In this document: one piece after another, positions 43,145 to 49,474 of the stretch
Numbering within the stretch: position 1 is the first letter of the stretch
How the letters are laid out: every line of letters begins with the position of its first letter
Source: Alkalimarinus sediminis
GTDB lineage: Bacteria > Pseudomonadota > Gammaproteobacteria > Pseudomonadales > Oleiphilaceae
Assembly: GCF_026427595.1 (NCBI RefSeq)
Contig: NZ_CP101527.1
Location: 3,591,001-3,655,000, forward strand
Reading direction: 5' to 3'
Length of the DNA: 64,000 nt
Made by a program: the position numbers and the translations under genes
Notes under the pieces: model-generated
Seen by the model: the letters and a program-made list of their open reading frames with translations, nothing else
The model's database searches: none
Told to the model about the DNA's origin: nothing

Positions 43145-43759
43145 TCAGTCATCCAGTTCAACAAAGTTACCTTTATCATCTCTTACAAAAGCAACTCCCG
43201 CTTCACGATCAAGTAGCGCAACGCAACTATCATCTTCTCGAAGCACTGCTCCAAGAGAAACATATGACGAATTATCTGAATCTTCCATATACTCATCAGT
43301 TTCATCGCCTGCTGTAAACCGCCATCCACTATCGTCATCATAGTCGGGCTCTTCTCGATACAAGTAACCAACGGGCCGTCCCTCGTAAAGGATGTTGTTA
43401 GTGACGAAGCACCGCTTGATGTATTTATCGGTTATTGATGGAACTGGGTCATCTAAATCTGTATCAATTATGTGACACTCACGGAATTCAACTGGGTCTT
43501 TATGCTTGAGATCTTTTATATACGCTGGTTCATTGTCTAAGTAACCGGAAAACACCCCATTTTTAACTCCAGTTATTTCTACCCACATTCTTTCAGCTCT
43601 AGGAGCTTCTGGATCGTCTGACTCAAACTCAAAAATCAATTTGGCCTGATTCTCTGCTTTAAGTTGCGACACCACTTCCTTAGATGGCTTATGAAACGTA
43701 TACGGAAATTCATCAGCTAGCTTCTGAGCGTCTTCTAATTTCCAACTTCTACTCTGCAC
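43145..43759 (-). CDS. DUF2314-DUF2185 protein (immunity Imm33-like)
   Basis: 204 residues with two domains. Residues about 40-105 match DUF2314 (RMWVEITGVKNGVFSGYLDN, DPVEFRECHIID). Residues about 115-204 match DUF2185/Imm33 (CFVTNNILYEGRPVGYLYRE, DSGWRFTAGDETDEYMED, SLGAVLREDDS). Imm33-type domains are found beside polymorphic toxins. No toxin is adjacent, so this is another orphan immunity-type cassette. Confidence 0.85.
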   Translation of the reverse strand: MQSRSWKLEDAQKLADEFPYTFHKPSKEVVSQLKAENQAKLIFEFESDDPEAPRAERMWVEITGVKNGVFSGYLDNEPAYIKDLKHKDPVEFRECHIIDTDLDDPVPSITDKYIKRCFVTNNILYEGRPVGYLYREEPDYDDDSGWRFTAGDETDEYMEDSDNSSYVSLGAVLREDDSCVALLDREAGVAFVRDDKGNFVELDD

Positions 43760-43792
43760 AATATCTCCGATTCATAATTACAGATAACGCCT

Positions 43793-43885
43793 TGCTAAAC
43801 GGCAAATGTTTGATGGCGGCTTTTATGCGTGTCTTTGCATAAAAGGTGGCAGCGAATTTTTGTCCGTTTGAGCTTCTGGTTAGCA
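43793..43885 (-). repeat. attC 45 (type IV)
   Basis: GATAACGCCTTG to TTCTGGTTAGC. Arms AAACGGCAAATG / TTTTTGTCCGTTT. Confidence 0.92.
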
Positions 43886-44242
43886 TTTTGTTCGAAGTTC
43901 ATTATATAAAGTTTTTAGAACAAAAAATGATGGTGCGAATAGAACTAATGGCACAACCGCAAGTAAACCAAACATAACCAAAAATACACTCAAGAACCAG
44001 CTTAATAATAAAGACCAACCAACATTCTTCAATTCTTTTGAAAAACTTGAATTTTTATCACTTTCTTTCTTCTGCCTTAAAAAAACTAAAAGAATAGCTA
44101 ATAAAACCGGCAATACTAAATGCGCTATTAATATGTATAGAATCTCTTGTGGGAAATAAACACCAGACGAAGCTAAACAGCTAGTTGAAAAGGTCACCAT
44201 TCCAATTAGAAAAAAATGCCTCAGATTCGCTTGGATTTTCAT
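43880..44242 (-). CDS. multi-helix membrane protein, unknown
   Basis: 120 residues with a cleavable or anchoring N-terminal segment and about three further helices. A basic stretch (RQKKESDKNSSFSKELK) lies between them. No family recognised. Single-gene cassette. Confidence 0.55.
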   Translation of the reverse strand: MKIQANLRHFFLIGMVTFSTSCLASSGVYFPQEILYILIAHLVLPVLLAILLVFLRQKKESDKNSSFSKELKNVGWSLLLSWFLSVFLVMFGLLAVVPLVLFAPSFFVLKTLYNELRTKC

Positions 44243-44256
44243 ATTTCCTTTTTGAT

Positions 44257-44314
44257 GCTAACGCATCAAGAAGAGGCGCGCTTTAGCGCGTCCTTCTTGC
44301 TTGACTTGTTAGCA
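44257..44314 (-). repeat. attC 46 (short, type VII)
   Basis: GCTAACGCATC to GACTTGTTAGC, 58 bp. Arms TCAAGAAGAGGCGCGC / GCGCGTCCTTCTTGCTTGA. Related to attC 7. Confidence 0.9.
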
Positions 44315-44781
44315 GGCTGACCCGTTTGCACTATGGCTTTCTTTAGTAGCTTCGCCACCTGCTTGTGAGTATCCCAGTTAACAGATTCAGGACCATTTAA
44401 ACCTGTGTATTTATTGTTAGCTGCACTTTCGGTGAAATAACCAATTTTGCCAACAATAGAATTACTTTCACTGACACCCTCAAGCTGAAGACTAAATAGG
44501 CCGCAACCATCTACTGCTTGCCGGCTGCCACCCTTTCGCAGCTTAATGCTTCGAAACTGTGGCTTAGGCATAACATTAGAACACCATATTGATAGCTGAA
44601 AACCATGGCTCTTGATAAGTGATGAGACTTTTATGTCTATGCTTTTAGGTGAATCGAACTGCCTTATTTCTGAATTAGGTACGGAGTAAGTTTCAAATAA
44701 TACGCACCCAAGACTATCGAAGATTTGCGTAAACATCTCTTCGAGTTCTTCCTCCGATTTTTCAAATTCAATCCATGGCAT
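44266..44781 (-). CDS. soluble protein, unknown
   Basis: 171 residues. An acidic N-terminus (EFEKSEEELEEMFTQIF) precedes an alpha-beta domain. No family recognised. The last 15 residues (NKSSKKDALKRASS) are encoded by attC 46 and resemble the attC-encoded tail of the YgjV-like protein at 23484. Single-gene cassette. Confidence 0.55.
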   Translation of the reverse strand: MPWIEFEKSEEELEEMFTQIFDSLGCVLFETYSVPNSEIRQFDSPKSIDIKVSSLIKSHGFQLSIWCSNVMPKPQFRSIKLRKGGSRQAVDGCGLFSLQLEGVSESNSIVGKIGYFTESAANNKYTGLNGPESVNWDTHKQVAKLLKKAIVQTGQPANKSSKKDALKRASS

Positions 44782-44791
44782 ATTTAGGCCT

Positions 44792-44872
44792 GCTAACGCC
44801 CTAATTTTAGGCAGGTTTGTGGAGCGGCGAAGCCGCGTAGCAAAGCTGTCCTAAACATTTTCTGGTTATACC
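44792..44872 (-). repeat. attC 47 (type III)
   Basis: GCTAACGCCC to TTCTGGTTATAC. Arms TTTTAGGCAG/CTGTCCTAAA. Confidence 0.93.
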
Positions 44873-45246
44873 TATAGTTGAACAGATTGTTGATATTCGT
44901 TCCCTCTATCATCAGTTAAACAGGCCATAACCTCAATTTGATGATTAGGTTTTCTATAGATGTCAGTCCGTAGCTCACTAATGGCACTCAACTCAATTTT
45001 GTGTTGCTTGGCCAACTTAGGGAGCCAGGTATTGTAATATTCTAATGACTTCAGAGCCCTCTGTGATAGTTTAATACTTATTGGATTATTACTGGGCAGC
45101 CAATAAATACTTAACACCTCGCCATTCATCTTTCTTACGACGTTGCGAAGCTCTTCAATTATAAACACTCCATCAAAATGGTTTTCATAGCTCACAAATG
45201 AATGAGTAAAATTATGAGCAAATGATTTCAAATTCTTGTATTTCAT
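44872..45246 (-). CDS. soluble protein, unknown
   Basis: 124 residues, without signal or membrane segment. It begins KYKNLKSFAHNFTHSFVSY; a GEVLSIYWLPSNNPISIKL strand pair lies in the middle. No family recognised. Single-gene cassette. Confidence 0.55.
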   Translation of the reverse strand: MKYKNLKSFAHNFTHSFVSYENHFDGVFIIEELRNVVRKMNGEVLSIYWLPSNNPISIKLSQRALKSLEYYNTWLPKLAKQHKIELSAISELRTDIYRKPNHQIEVMACLTDDRGNEYQQSVQL

Positions 45247-45254
45247 AAAAGGGT

Positions 45255-45333
45255 ATAACGCCCTAATTTTAGGTAGATTTGTGGAACGGCGAAGCCGTGG
45301 AGCAAAGCTATCCTAAACATTTGCTGGTTAGGC
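45255..45333 (-). repeat. attC 48 (type III)
   Basis: TATAACGCCC to TGCTGGTTAGG. Arms TTTTAGGTAG/CTATCCTAAA. Confidence 0.93.
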
Positions 45334-45336
45334 ATT

Positions 45337-45816
45337 TTATTTGCTAATGGCACCCACCATGAGTTTAAATGAACTCAAATGCTCCTTTGGTTCACCACCC
45401 ATTGATTCAACGTACGTCGTTATAAGTTCATTCTGACTTAACGACAAACAACCTGAAAATAATCGCCCTGTTTCTTTATCGCCCCCTGAATAAAACATAA
45501 CATACGTATTCTCGCTATCAAATGGTTCCTGTGCATTCACAAAACCATCTTCAAACGATTTCCGTTCCTCTTCTATTCGTATTTTACAAAGGGTCTCAAA
45601 ATCAACAAAGCTTGCCTCATCAGTAATATTTAACGTTGAAATGGTTGATTGTTCTCTTCCATTTTTAGACAGTAATATTACCTTATCACCTTCAGTACTT
45701 TTTATAGTCCAACCATTTGGAACTTTGATACTGGCCTTACCTATGGATGCAGTCTTTAATTGCGAGTTCGGTATTAACCTCAAAAAAACTAACAGAGCAA
45801 TAATCAATTTCTTCAT
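45337..45816 (-). CDS. exported protein, unknown
   Basis: 159 residues with an N-terminal signal (MKKLIIALLVFLRLIPN). The mature part, with KVPNGWTIKSTEGDKVILLS and a C-terminal SFKLMVGAI, resembles the PsbP/DUF1795-like fold of small exported proteins; this is a weak likeness. Single-gene cassette. Confidence 0.55.
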   Translation of the reverse strand: MKKLIIALLVFLRLIPNSQLKTASIGKASIKVPNGWTIKSTEGDKVILLSKNGREQSTISTLNITDEASFVDFETLCKIRIEEERKSFEDGFVNAQEPFDSENTYVMFYSGGDKETGRLFSGCLSLSQNELITTYVESMGGEPKEHLSSFKLMVGAISK

Positions 45817-45847
45817 TTTTTGAAACTCATACTTTCTCGAATTGAGC

Positions 45848-45935
45848 GCCTAACGCCCTGCTAAACGGCGAGCGTTAGCGAGTCCAGTGGAGGCCGTTTC
45901 TTTGGCCGGAACGGTGTTTGAGCAGTTGGTTATAC
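45848..45935 (-). repeat. attC 49 (88 bp)
   Basis: CCTAACGCCCTGC to GCAGTTGGTTATAC. Inner arms CCGTTTC..GGCC and CTAAACGGCG / CGGTGTTTGAG. Confidence 0.88.
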
Positions 45936-45957
45936 GTTGGAGTTTCAAAGCACACCT

Positions 45958-46212
45958 TTACTTTTTGAATAACTTAATACACGCATGAAAACCTACAAAC
46001 AAACAACACAGTGCGAAAAGAGCAAAACCTAAATTACCCATTACTGCACACTGGCCACCGCATTCAAAATCATACTTTTTGAACTTGAACATAATCTCGC
46101 CAGTTTGCCAATAATTTAGCCATACATCATATTGCGCGTAAATTGTAATGGCCCCTAGCACAAACCCAAATAAGGCTGACCAGAAATAGTAGGCTTTTGA
46201 TGGTTCATTCAT
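45958..46212 (-). CDS. two-helix membrane protein, unknown
   Basis: About 84 residues from the ATG at 46212 (MNEPSKAYYFW). Two transmembrane helices flank a short loop with paired Cys (FECGGQCAVMG). No family recognised. Single-gene cassette. Confidence 0.55.
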   Translation of the reverse strand: MNEPSKAYYFWSALFGFVLGAITIYAQYDVWLNYWQTGEIMFKFKKYDFECGGQCAVMGNLGFALFALCCLFVGFHACIKLFKK

Positions 46213-46215
46213 AGC

Positions 46216-46347
46216 GTATAACGCTGCCAACAACGGCAGACTTGTAGTTGTGATTTTTGTGTAATAATGGCGTAGCCATGCACAAAAAGCGCGGCTGCAA
46301 GGCTGTCCAAACCACGAAGTGGTTGATGTTGCTTGGCCTTGTTAGGC
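46216..46347 (-). repeat. attC 50 (type V, long)
   Basis: TATAACGCTGCCAAC to GCCTTGTTAGGC, 132 bp. Same type as attC 18; CCACGAAGTGG in the inner arm. Confidence 0.92.
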
Positions 46348-46365
46348 TGATAATTATTGCAGTGG

Positions 46366-46635
46366 TTATGTACGTTGTGACTCAATTACTTCTTTGCCCC
46401 ATTTACGCACTTGTTCATACTCTGGTGCAACATCAGGCTTTTCCCAATAAACAAAAACCATAATTTTATCCGGCAATGGTAAATCTCCTAACGCGTACCA
46501 CTCAACGTGTAGATTTTCGAATCCACTGTCAATCATGTTACACCTCATAATCTCAAAGTCATTTTGATCTAATGACTGAAACGAGGCTTCACCTTCTCGC
46601 CAAGTGACAACAATGTTATATGTTATTCGTTCCAT
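46366..46635 (-). CDS. small soluble protein, unknown
   Basis: About 89 residues from the ATG at 46635 (MERITYNIVVTW); the frame continues into attC 51 as VCKALGIKK. A compact alpha-beta protein. No family recognised. Single-gene cassette. Confidence 0.55.
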   Translation of the reverse strand: MERITYNIVVTWREGEASFQSLDQNDFEIMRCNMIDSGFENLHVEWYALGDLPLPDKIMVFVYWEKPDVAPEYEQVRKWGKEVIESQRT

Positions 46636-46645
46636 TTTTTTGATG

Positions 46646-46731
46646 CCTAACGCTTTGCACACAGGCAATTAATAACAGTGGCCGTCTTTTTGGCCGCTTT
46701 TATTAATTGTCCTGTGCTGCTACTGGTTAGC
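46646..46731 (-). repeat. attC 51 (type I-like)
   Basis: CCTAACGCTTTG to CTACTGGTTAGC. Arms CACACAGGCAATTAATAA / TTATTAATTGTCCTGTG. Confidence 0.93.
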
Positions 46732-47379
46732 CTTTTTTGATTTATATTCGTCAAAGACTGCTCTTAATTCTGAAAATGGTATTAGGCCATTGCCCTCTGG
46801 GTTTTCTGGTAACCTTTGATGGTCAATGTACCTTAACCCTGTTACTACGTCATATTCACCTAAAGCAGTATCTAGAAGTATGTAAGACCCAGATACAAAT
46901 AGATTTCTATCCTCTTCTTCGTACTCAGGGTGATAAATTATTACATCGAAGCTACCATCTTCGACTCTAGAATAAACCCATATATTTGAAGGAGAGAATT
47001 GTTTACCTGCATAGTTTAAATCTATACTTTCATAATCTTTCATTCTTGGGCGGTACGCTGTTACATTCCAGCGCTCTAGTGCTGGAGCTGCTCCCGCTAA
47101 TAGCTCGACGGCAGGAAATAGTTCTCTTAAACCATCAGCGCTGATAACAAATTCTCGTTTTCCGTTTTCTATAGCAGAGAATTCGAATACTAGATCTTCT
47201 CGATAGGCGTTGAGCTTTTCTGATATTGAATCAAACACCGCTTCTTGATTTTTCTCAAATTCAAATATAGAAGGTTCATTTTTTACGAACCATTTCCAGA
47301 ATTTCTGTTCCTTCGTGTCTTTCGCAAATATACCCATGGACACCATGCTCAAAATTGTAACGATGATTATTTTCTTCAT
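46720..47379 (-). CDS. exported protein, unknown
   Basis: 219 residues with a clear signal peptide (MKKIIIVTILSMVSMGIFA). The mature protein starts EQKFWKWFVKNEPSIFEF and contains FVISADGLRELFPAVELL and ERWNVTAYRPRM. I have an impression of a widespread uncharacterised family but cannot name it. It is the second cassette from attI, so it should be well expressed from Pc. Its stop lies inside attC 51. Confidence 0.65.
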   Translation of the reverse strand: MKKIIIVTILSMVSMGIFAKDTKEQKFWKWFVKNEPSIFEFEKNQEAVFDSISEKLNAYREDLVFEFSAIENGKREFVISADGLRELFPAVELLAGAAPALERWNVTAYRPRMKDYESIDLNYAGKQFSPSNIWVYSRVEDGSFDVIIYHPEYEEEDRNLFVSGSYILLDTALGEYDVVTGLRYIDHQRLPENPEGNGLIPFSELRAVFDEYKSKKANQ

Positions 47380-47384
47380 AATAT

Positions 47385-47465
47385 GGCTAACGCCGCGAAC
47401 ACAGGTGACAAATGCGAAGCACGAAGTGCGTAGTATTTGGCATCCTGTGCTTTGCCTGGTTAATG
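47385..47465 (-). repeat. attC 52 (type II), first cassette
   Basis: GCTAACGCCGCG to GCCTGGTTAAT; the attC of the attI-proximal cassette A4. Confidence 0.93.
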
Positions 47466-47730
47466 GTGGGAAGTTGATAATACTTATTTAGAACCATTCA
47501 CTTCCCGACCATGATTTTTATAAATTTTGATCTTTGTTTGAACTTCATTCTCGCTTGATCAGGATAAGAATGATACCGACGAATTCTTGTTTTCAGCCTC
47601 TTACGAAGTGGCCTTAAACAAAACAAAATACTACCCAACTGTTTAATGCTGGATAGTGGAACGACAAGAAAAATACACATAGCCGCTACCCATTCGCTCA
47701 ACCCCTAAACCTTTGGGGAGTAAAACCATT
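47466..47730 (-). repeat. family A cassette body, copy A4 (attI-proximal)
   Basis: Appears identical to A1, A2 and A3. Being first in the array, it is the most recently inserted cassette under the usual attI-insertion rule. Confidence 0.85.
47498..47701 (-). CDS. 67-residue ORF of family A cassette, doubtful gene
   Basis: Identical to the ORF at 29915-30118. If any copy is translated it should be this one, since it stands directly behind the cassette promoter region. Confidence 0.35.
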   Translation of the reverse strand: MSEWVAAMCIFLVVPLSSIKQLGSILFCLRPLRKRLKTRIRRYHSYPDQARMKFKQRSKFIKIMVGK

Positions 47731-47800
47731 AACAGCTGATTCACAGGAAAGTCCCCCAAAACCCCATTCACTTAAACTCCTAATGGCTTTGTTCCGGAGA
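47728..47800 (-). other. attI site (primary integration site)
   Basis: The last cassette boundary reads ATTAAC on the plus strand (GTTAAT on the cassette strand) and is followed by sequence unlike any attC. This places attI between the array and the integrase gene. The exact extent is estimated. The cassette promoter Pc must lie in 47,740-48,040 pointing left; a TATAAA on the minus strand at 47839-47844 is a candidate -10, but no good -35 was found. Confidence 0.65.
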
Positions 47801-48046
47801 TTCCCTTTTTAAATTCATAATATCAATCAATTAGACCATTTATACCACTATCTAGCCAACCATAATTCCGAGACAGTCACATTAAATCAATAATGCTTCA
47901 ACTATCAAAAATACTCTTTTATATCAGCAGAGTAGCAATGTCACATCCTTTCTATATTAACGCGTCTATTTCGTATTACCTAAAATATATTTCTGGGAAG
48001 CATCTCAAAAATACCTAAAAGAGGTTAGCAAAGTTGAATATTCCGC

Positions 48047-48075
48047 TTGAACAGGCCGACAAAACTGGTTATAAA
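48047..48075 (+). promoter_or_regulatory. integrase promoter PintI
   Basis: TTGAAC (48047-48052) and TATAAA (48070-48075) are separated by 17 bp, a good sigma-70 promoter. It points at the integrase ATG at 48113. The LexA-like box overlaps the -10. Confidence 0.7.
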
Positions 48076-48080
48076 TACAG
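48065..48080 (+). promoter_or_regulatory. LexA (SOS) box at the integrase promoter
   Basis: CTGGTTATAAATACAG fits the CTG-N10-CAG LexA consensus and covers the -10 element, so LexA binding would block transcription until DNA damage. SOS control of integron integrases is established in Vibrio and for class 1 integrons. Confidence 0.75.
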
Positions 48081-48112
48081 TTAAATTATATTCATTAAAG
48101 GAATCTACTGTC

Positions 48113-49099
48113 ATGGATGACGTACCTATCCCCATAAATCCGGGGTCAACGAAGTTTACTCCCAGAATGAGGGCGTTTATTCGTGCTCGTGGTATGGCCT
48201 ACAGCACTGAGAAGACCTATATACACTGGGTCAAACGCTACATTCGCTATCATCAATATAGGCATCCTGCTGATATGGGGGCGTCTGAAATTGAGGGCTT
48301 TTTAACGCATCTCGTCGTTCAAAAGAATACGGCTAAGGCTACACAGGATATTGCATTTAACGCGATTATATTTATGTATAAGGAGTTCATGAAAGTCGAA
48401 CTTCCTGAGCTAAATGTGGTTCGGTCTAAAAAAATGCCCAAAATCCCTGTGGTATTTACCCATGAAGAAGCTAAGGCGGTTATTGCTAAACTCCCTGCGC
48501 CATCCCGCTTGGTAGCTGAGCTAATGTATGGTAGCGGTCTGCGCATTATGGAAGCACTTCGCTTAAGGGTTAAAGATATAGATTTCGGAATGGGGGTTAT
48601 TACGGTCCGCTCAGGCAAGGGGAATAAAGATAGGCGAACACTGCTACCTAACGCCATTGTAGATAAACTAAAAGCTCAGATTGAGGCGGTTAGGTCTCTG
48701 CATAAGTATGATTCTGACCTTGGGTTTGGGGAGGTGTATATGCCTAATGCACTTGCTCGAAAATACCCTCATGCTGCATCTAGCCTTGAATGGCAGTTTT
48801 TGTTTCCTGCGGACAAAAGATCGGTCGACCCTAGAAGCAATGTTACTCGCAGACACCACCTACATGACTCAACCGTTAGAAAAGTAGTGAGATCGGCCAT
48901 TAAAGAGTCCAATATCCTGAAGCATGCCAGCTGTCATACATTTCGCCACAGCTTTGCAACACGTCTTCTGCAGAATAATTACGACATTCGCACCATTCAA
49001 GAACTCATGGGCCACTCTGACGTTAAAACCACCGAGATTTACACCCATGTTGTTGGGCAAGGCGGACAGGGTGTTTTAAGCCCTATGGATGAAAGCTAG
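48113..49099 (+). CDS. intI: integron integrase (tyrosine recombinase)
   Basis: 328 residues from the ATG at 48113, with AAAGGA about 10 bp upstream; a longer frame from 48047 would begin in the promoter. The N-terminal SAM-like domain (AYSTEKTYIHWVKRYIRYH, split at TYIHWVKRYIRYH) precedes the catalytic domain with Arg in GSGLRIMEALRLR, HTFRHSF, GHSDV and the nucleophile Tyr in EIYTHV. The integron-specific insert between patches II and III is present (ARKYPHAASSLEWQFLFPA). It recombines attC with attI and attC with attC using folded single strands. It is divergent from the cassette array, the normal layout. Confidence 0.97.
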   Translation: MDDVPIPINPGSTKFTPRMRAFIRARGMAYSTEKTYIHWVKRYIRYHQYRHPADMGASEIEGFLTHLVVQKNTAKATQDIAFNAIIFMYKEFMKVELPELNVVRSKKMPKIPVVFTHEEAKAVIAKLPAPSRLVAELMYGSGLRIMEALRLRVKDIDFGMGVITVRSGKGNKDRRTLLPNAIVDKLKAQIEAVRSLHKYDSDLGFGEVYMPNALARKYPHAASSLEWQFLFPADKRSVDPRSNVTRRHHLHDSTVRKVVRSAIKESNILKHASCHTFRHSFATRLLQNNYDIRTIQELMGHSDVKTTEIYTHVVGQGGQGVLSPMDES

Positions 49100-49142
49100 C
49101 ACCATATATTAAAGGGCTCACGACAGTTAAAGGAATCAGCAC

Positions 49143-49412
49143 ATGGATGAAATGATTATTGCGGAGTATATAGAGGAGTTCGAATTAGCGGTGGCAGACG
49201 CATTGGAACATAAAACCCTTGCTACAGTGGGAGTCGCGCTGACATGGTGGCAGAGCCTATTGAGCGCCGTGACCCGAGAACCTGAAGACGCCTCTATCGA
49301 TCGGTACTTGCTAGAAAAAATGACGGGGCTACTTCCAGAGGAGTGGGCATTTTGGATGGCGACATGGGATAGCTATTACCAGGAGCGAAAACCCTATGCT
49401 CAATGTCATTAA
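49143..49412 (+). CDS. small acidic protein behind intI, unknown
   Basis: 89 residues, Trp-rich and acidic (LTWWQSLLSA, PEEWAFWMATWDSYY). It starts 43 bp after intI on the same strand. The leader TTAAAGGAATC plus ATGGATGA resembles that of intI, so it is probably cotranscribed and SOS-induced with it. No family is recognised. Confidence 0.6.
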   Translation: MDEMIIAEYIEEFELAVADALEHKTLATVGVALTWWQSLLSAVTREPEDASIDRYLLEKMTGLLPEEWAFWMATWDSYYQERKPYAQCH

Positions 49413-49474
49413 CCTTGATACTCGAGATCTAAGCTGCACTGCCCAATATACATTGGGCCTCAATACACTTTAAC

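Noticed and set aside
43066-43343. Plus-strand frames of 75-83 codons starting in attC 44
   Set aside because: They mirror the DUF2314-DUF2185 gene, which has clear family support on the minus strand.
29803-47465. CRISPR array suggested by dozens of similar repeats
   Set aside because: Repeats are 53-136 bp, imperfect and of several types, separated by genes or 260-bp bodies. They end in GTTR/TAACG core sites, which makes them attC.
29915-47701. The 67-residue frame as a firm protein family
   Set aside because: It starts at TTG only in the identical A copies, is closed by stops in A', B2 and others, and has no start in B. Kept as doubtful ORFs only.
48047-48112. Integrase start at 48047 (TTG)
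   Set aside because: These bases form the -35, spacer, -10 and LexA box. ATG 48113 has a ribosome-binding site and fits the family length.
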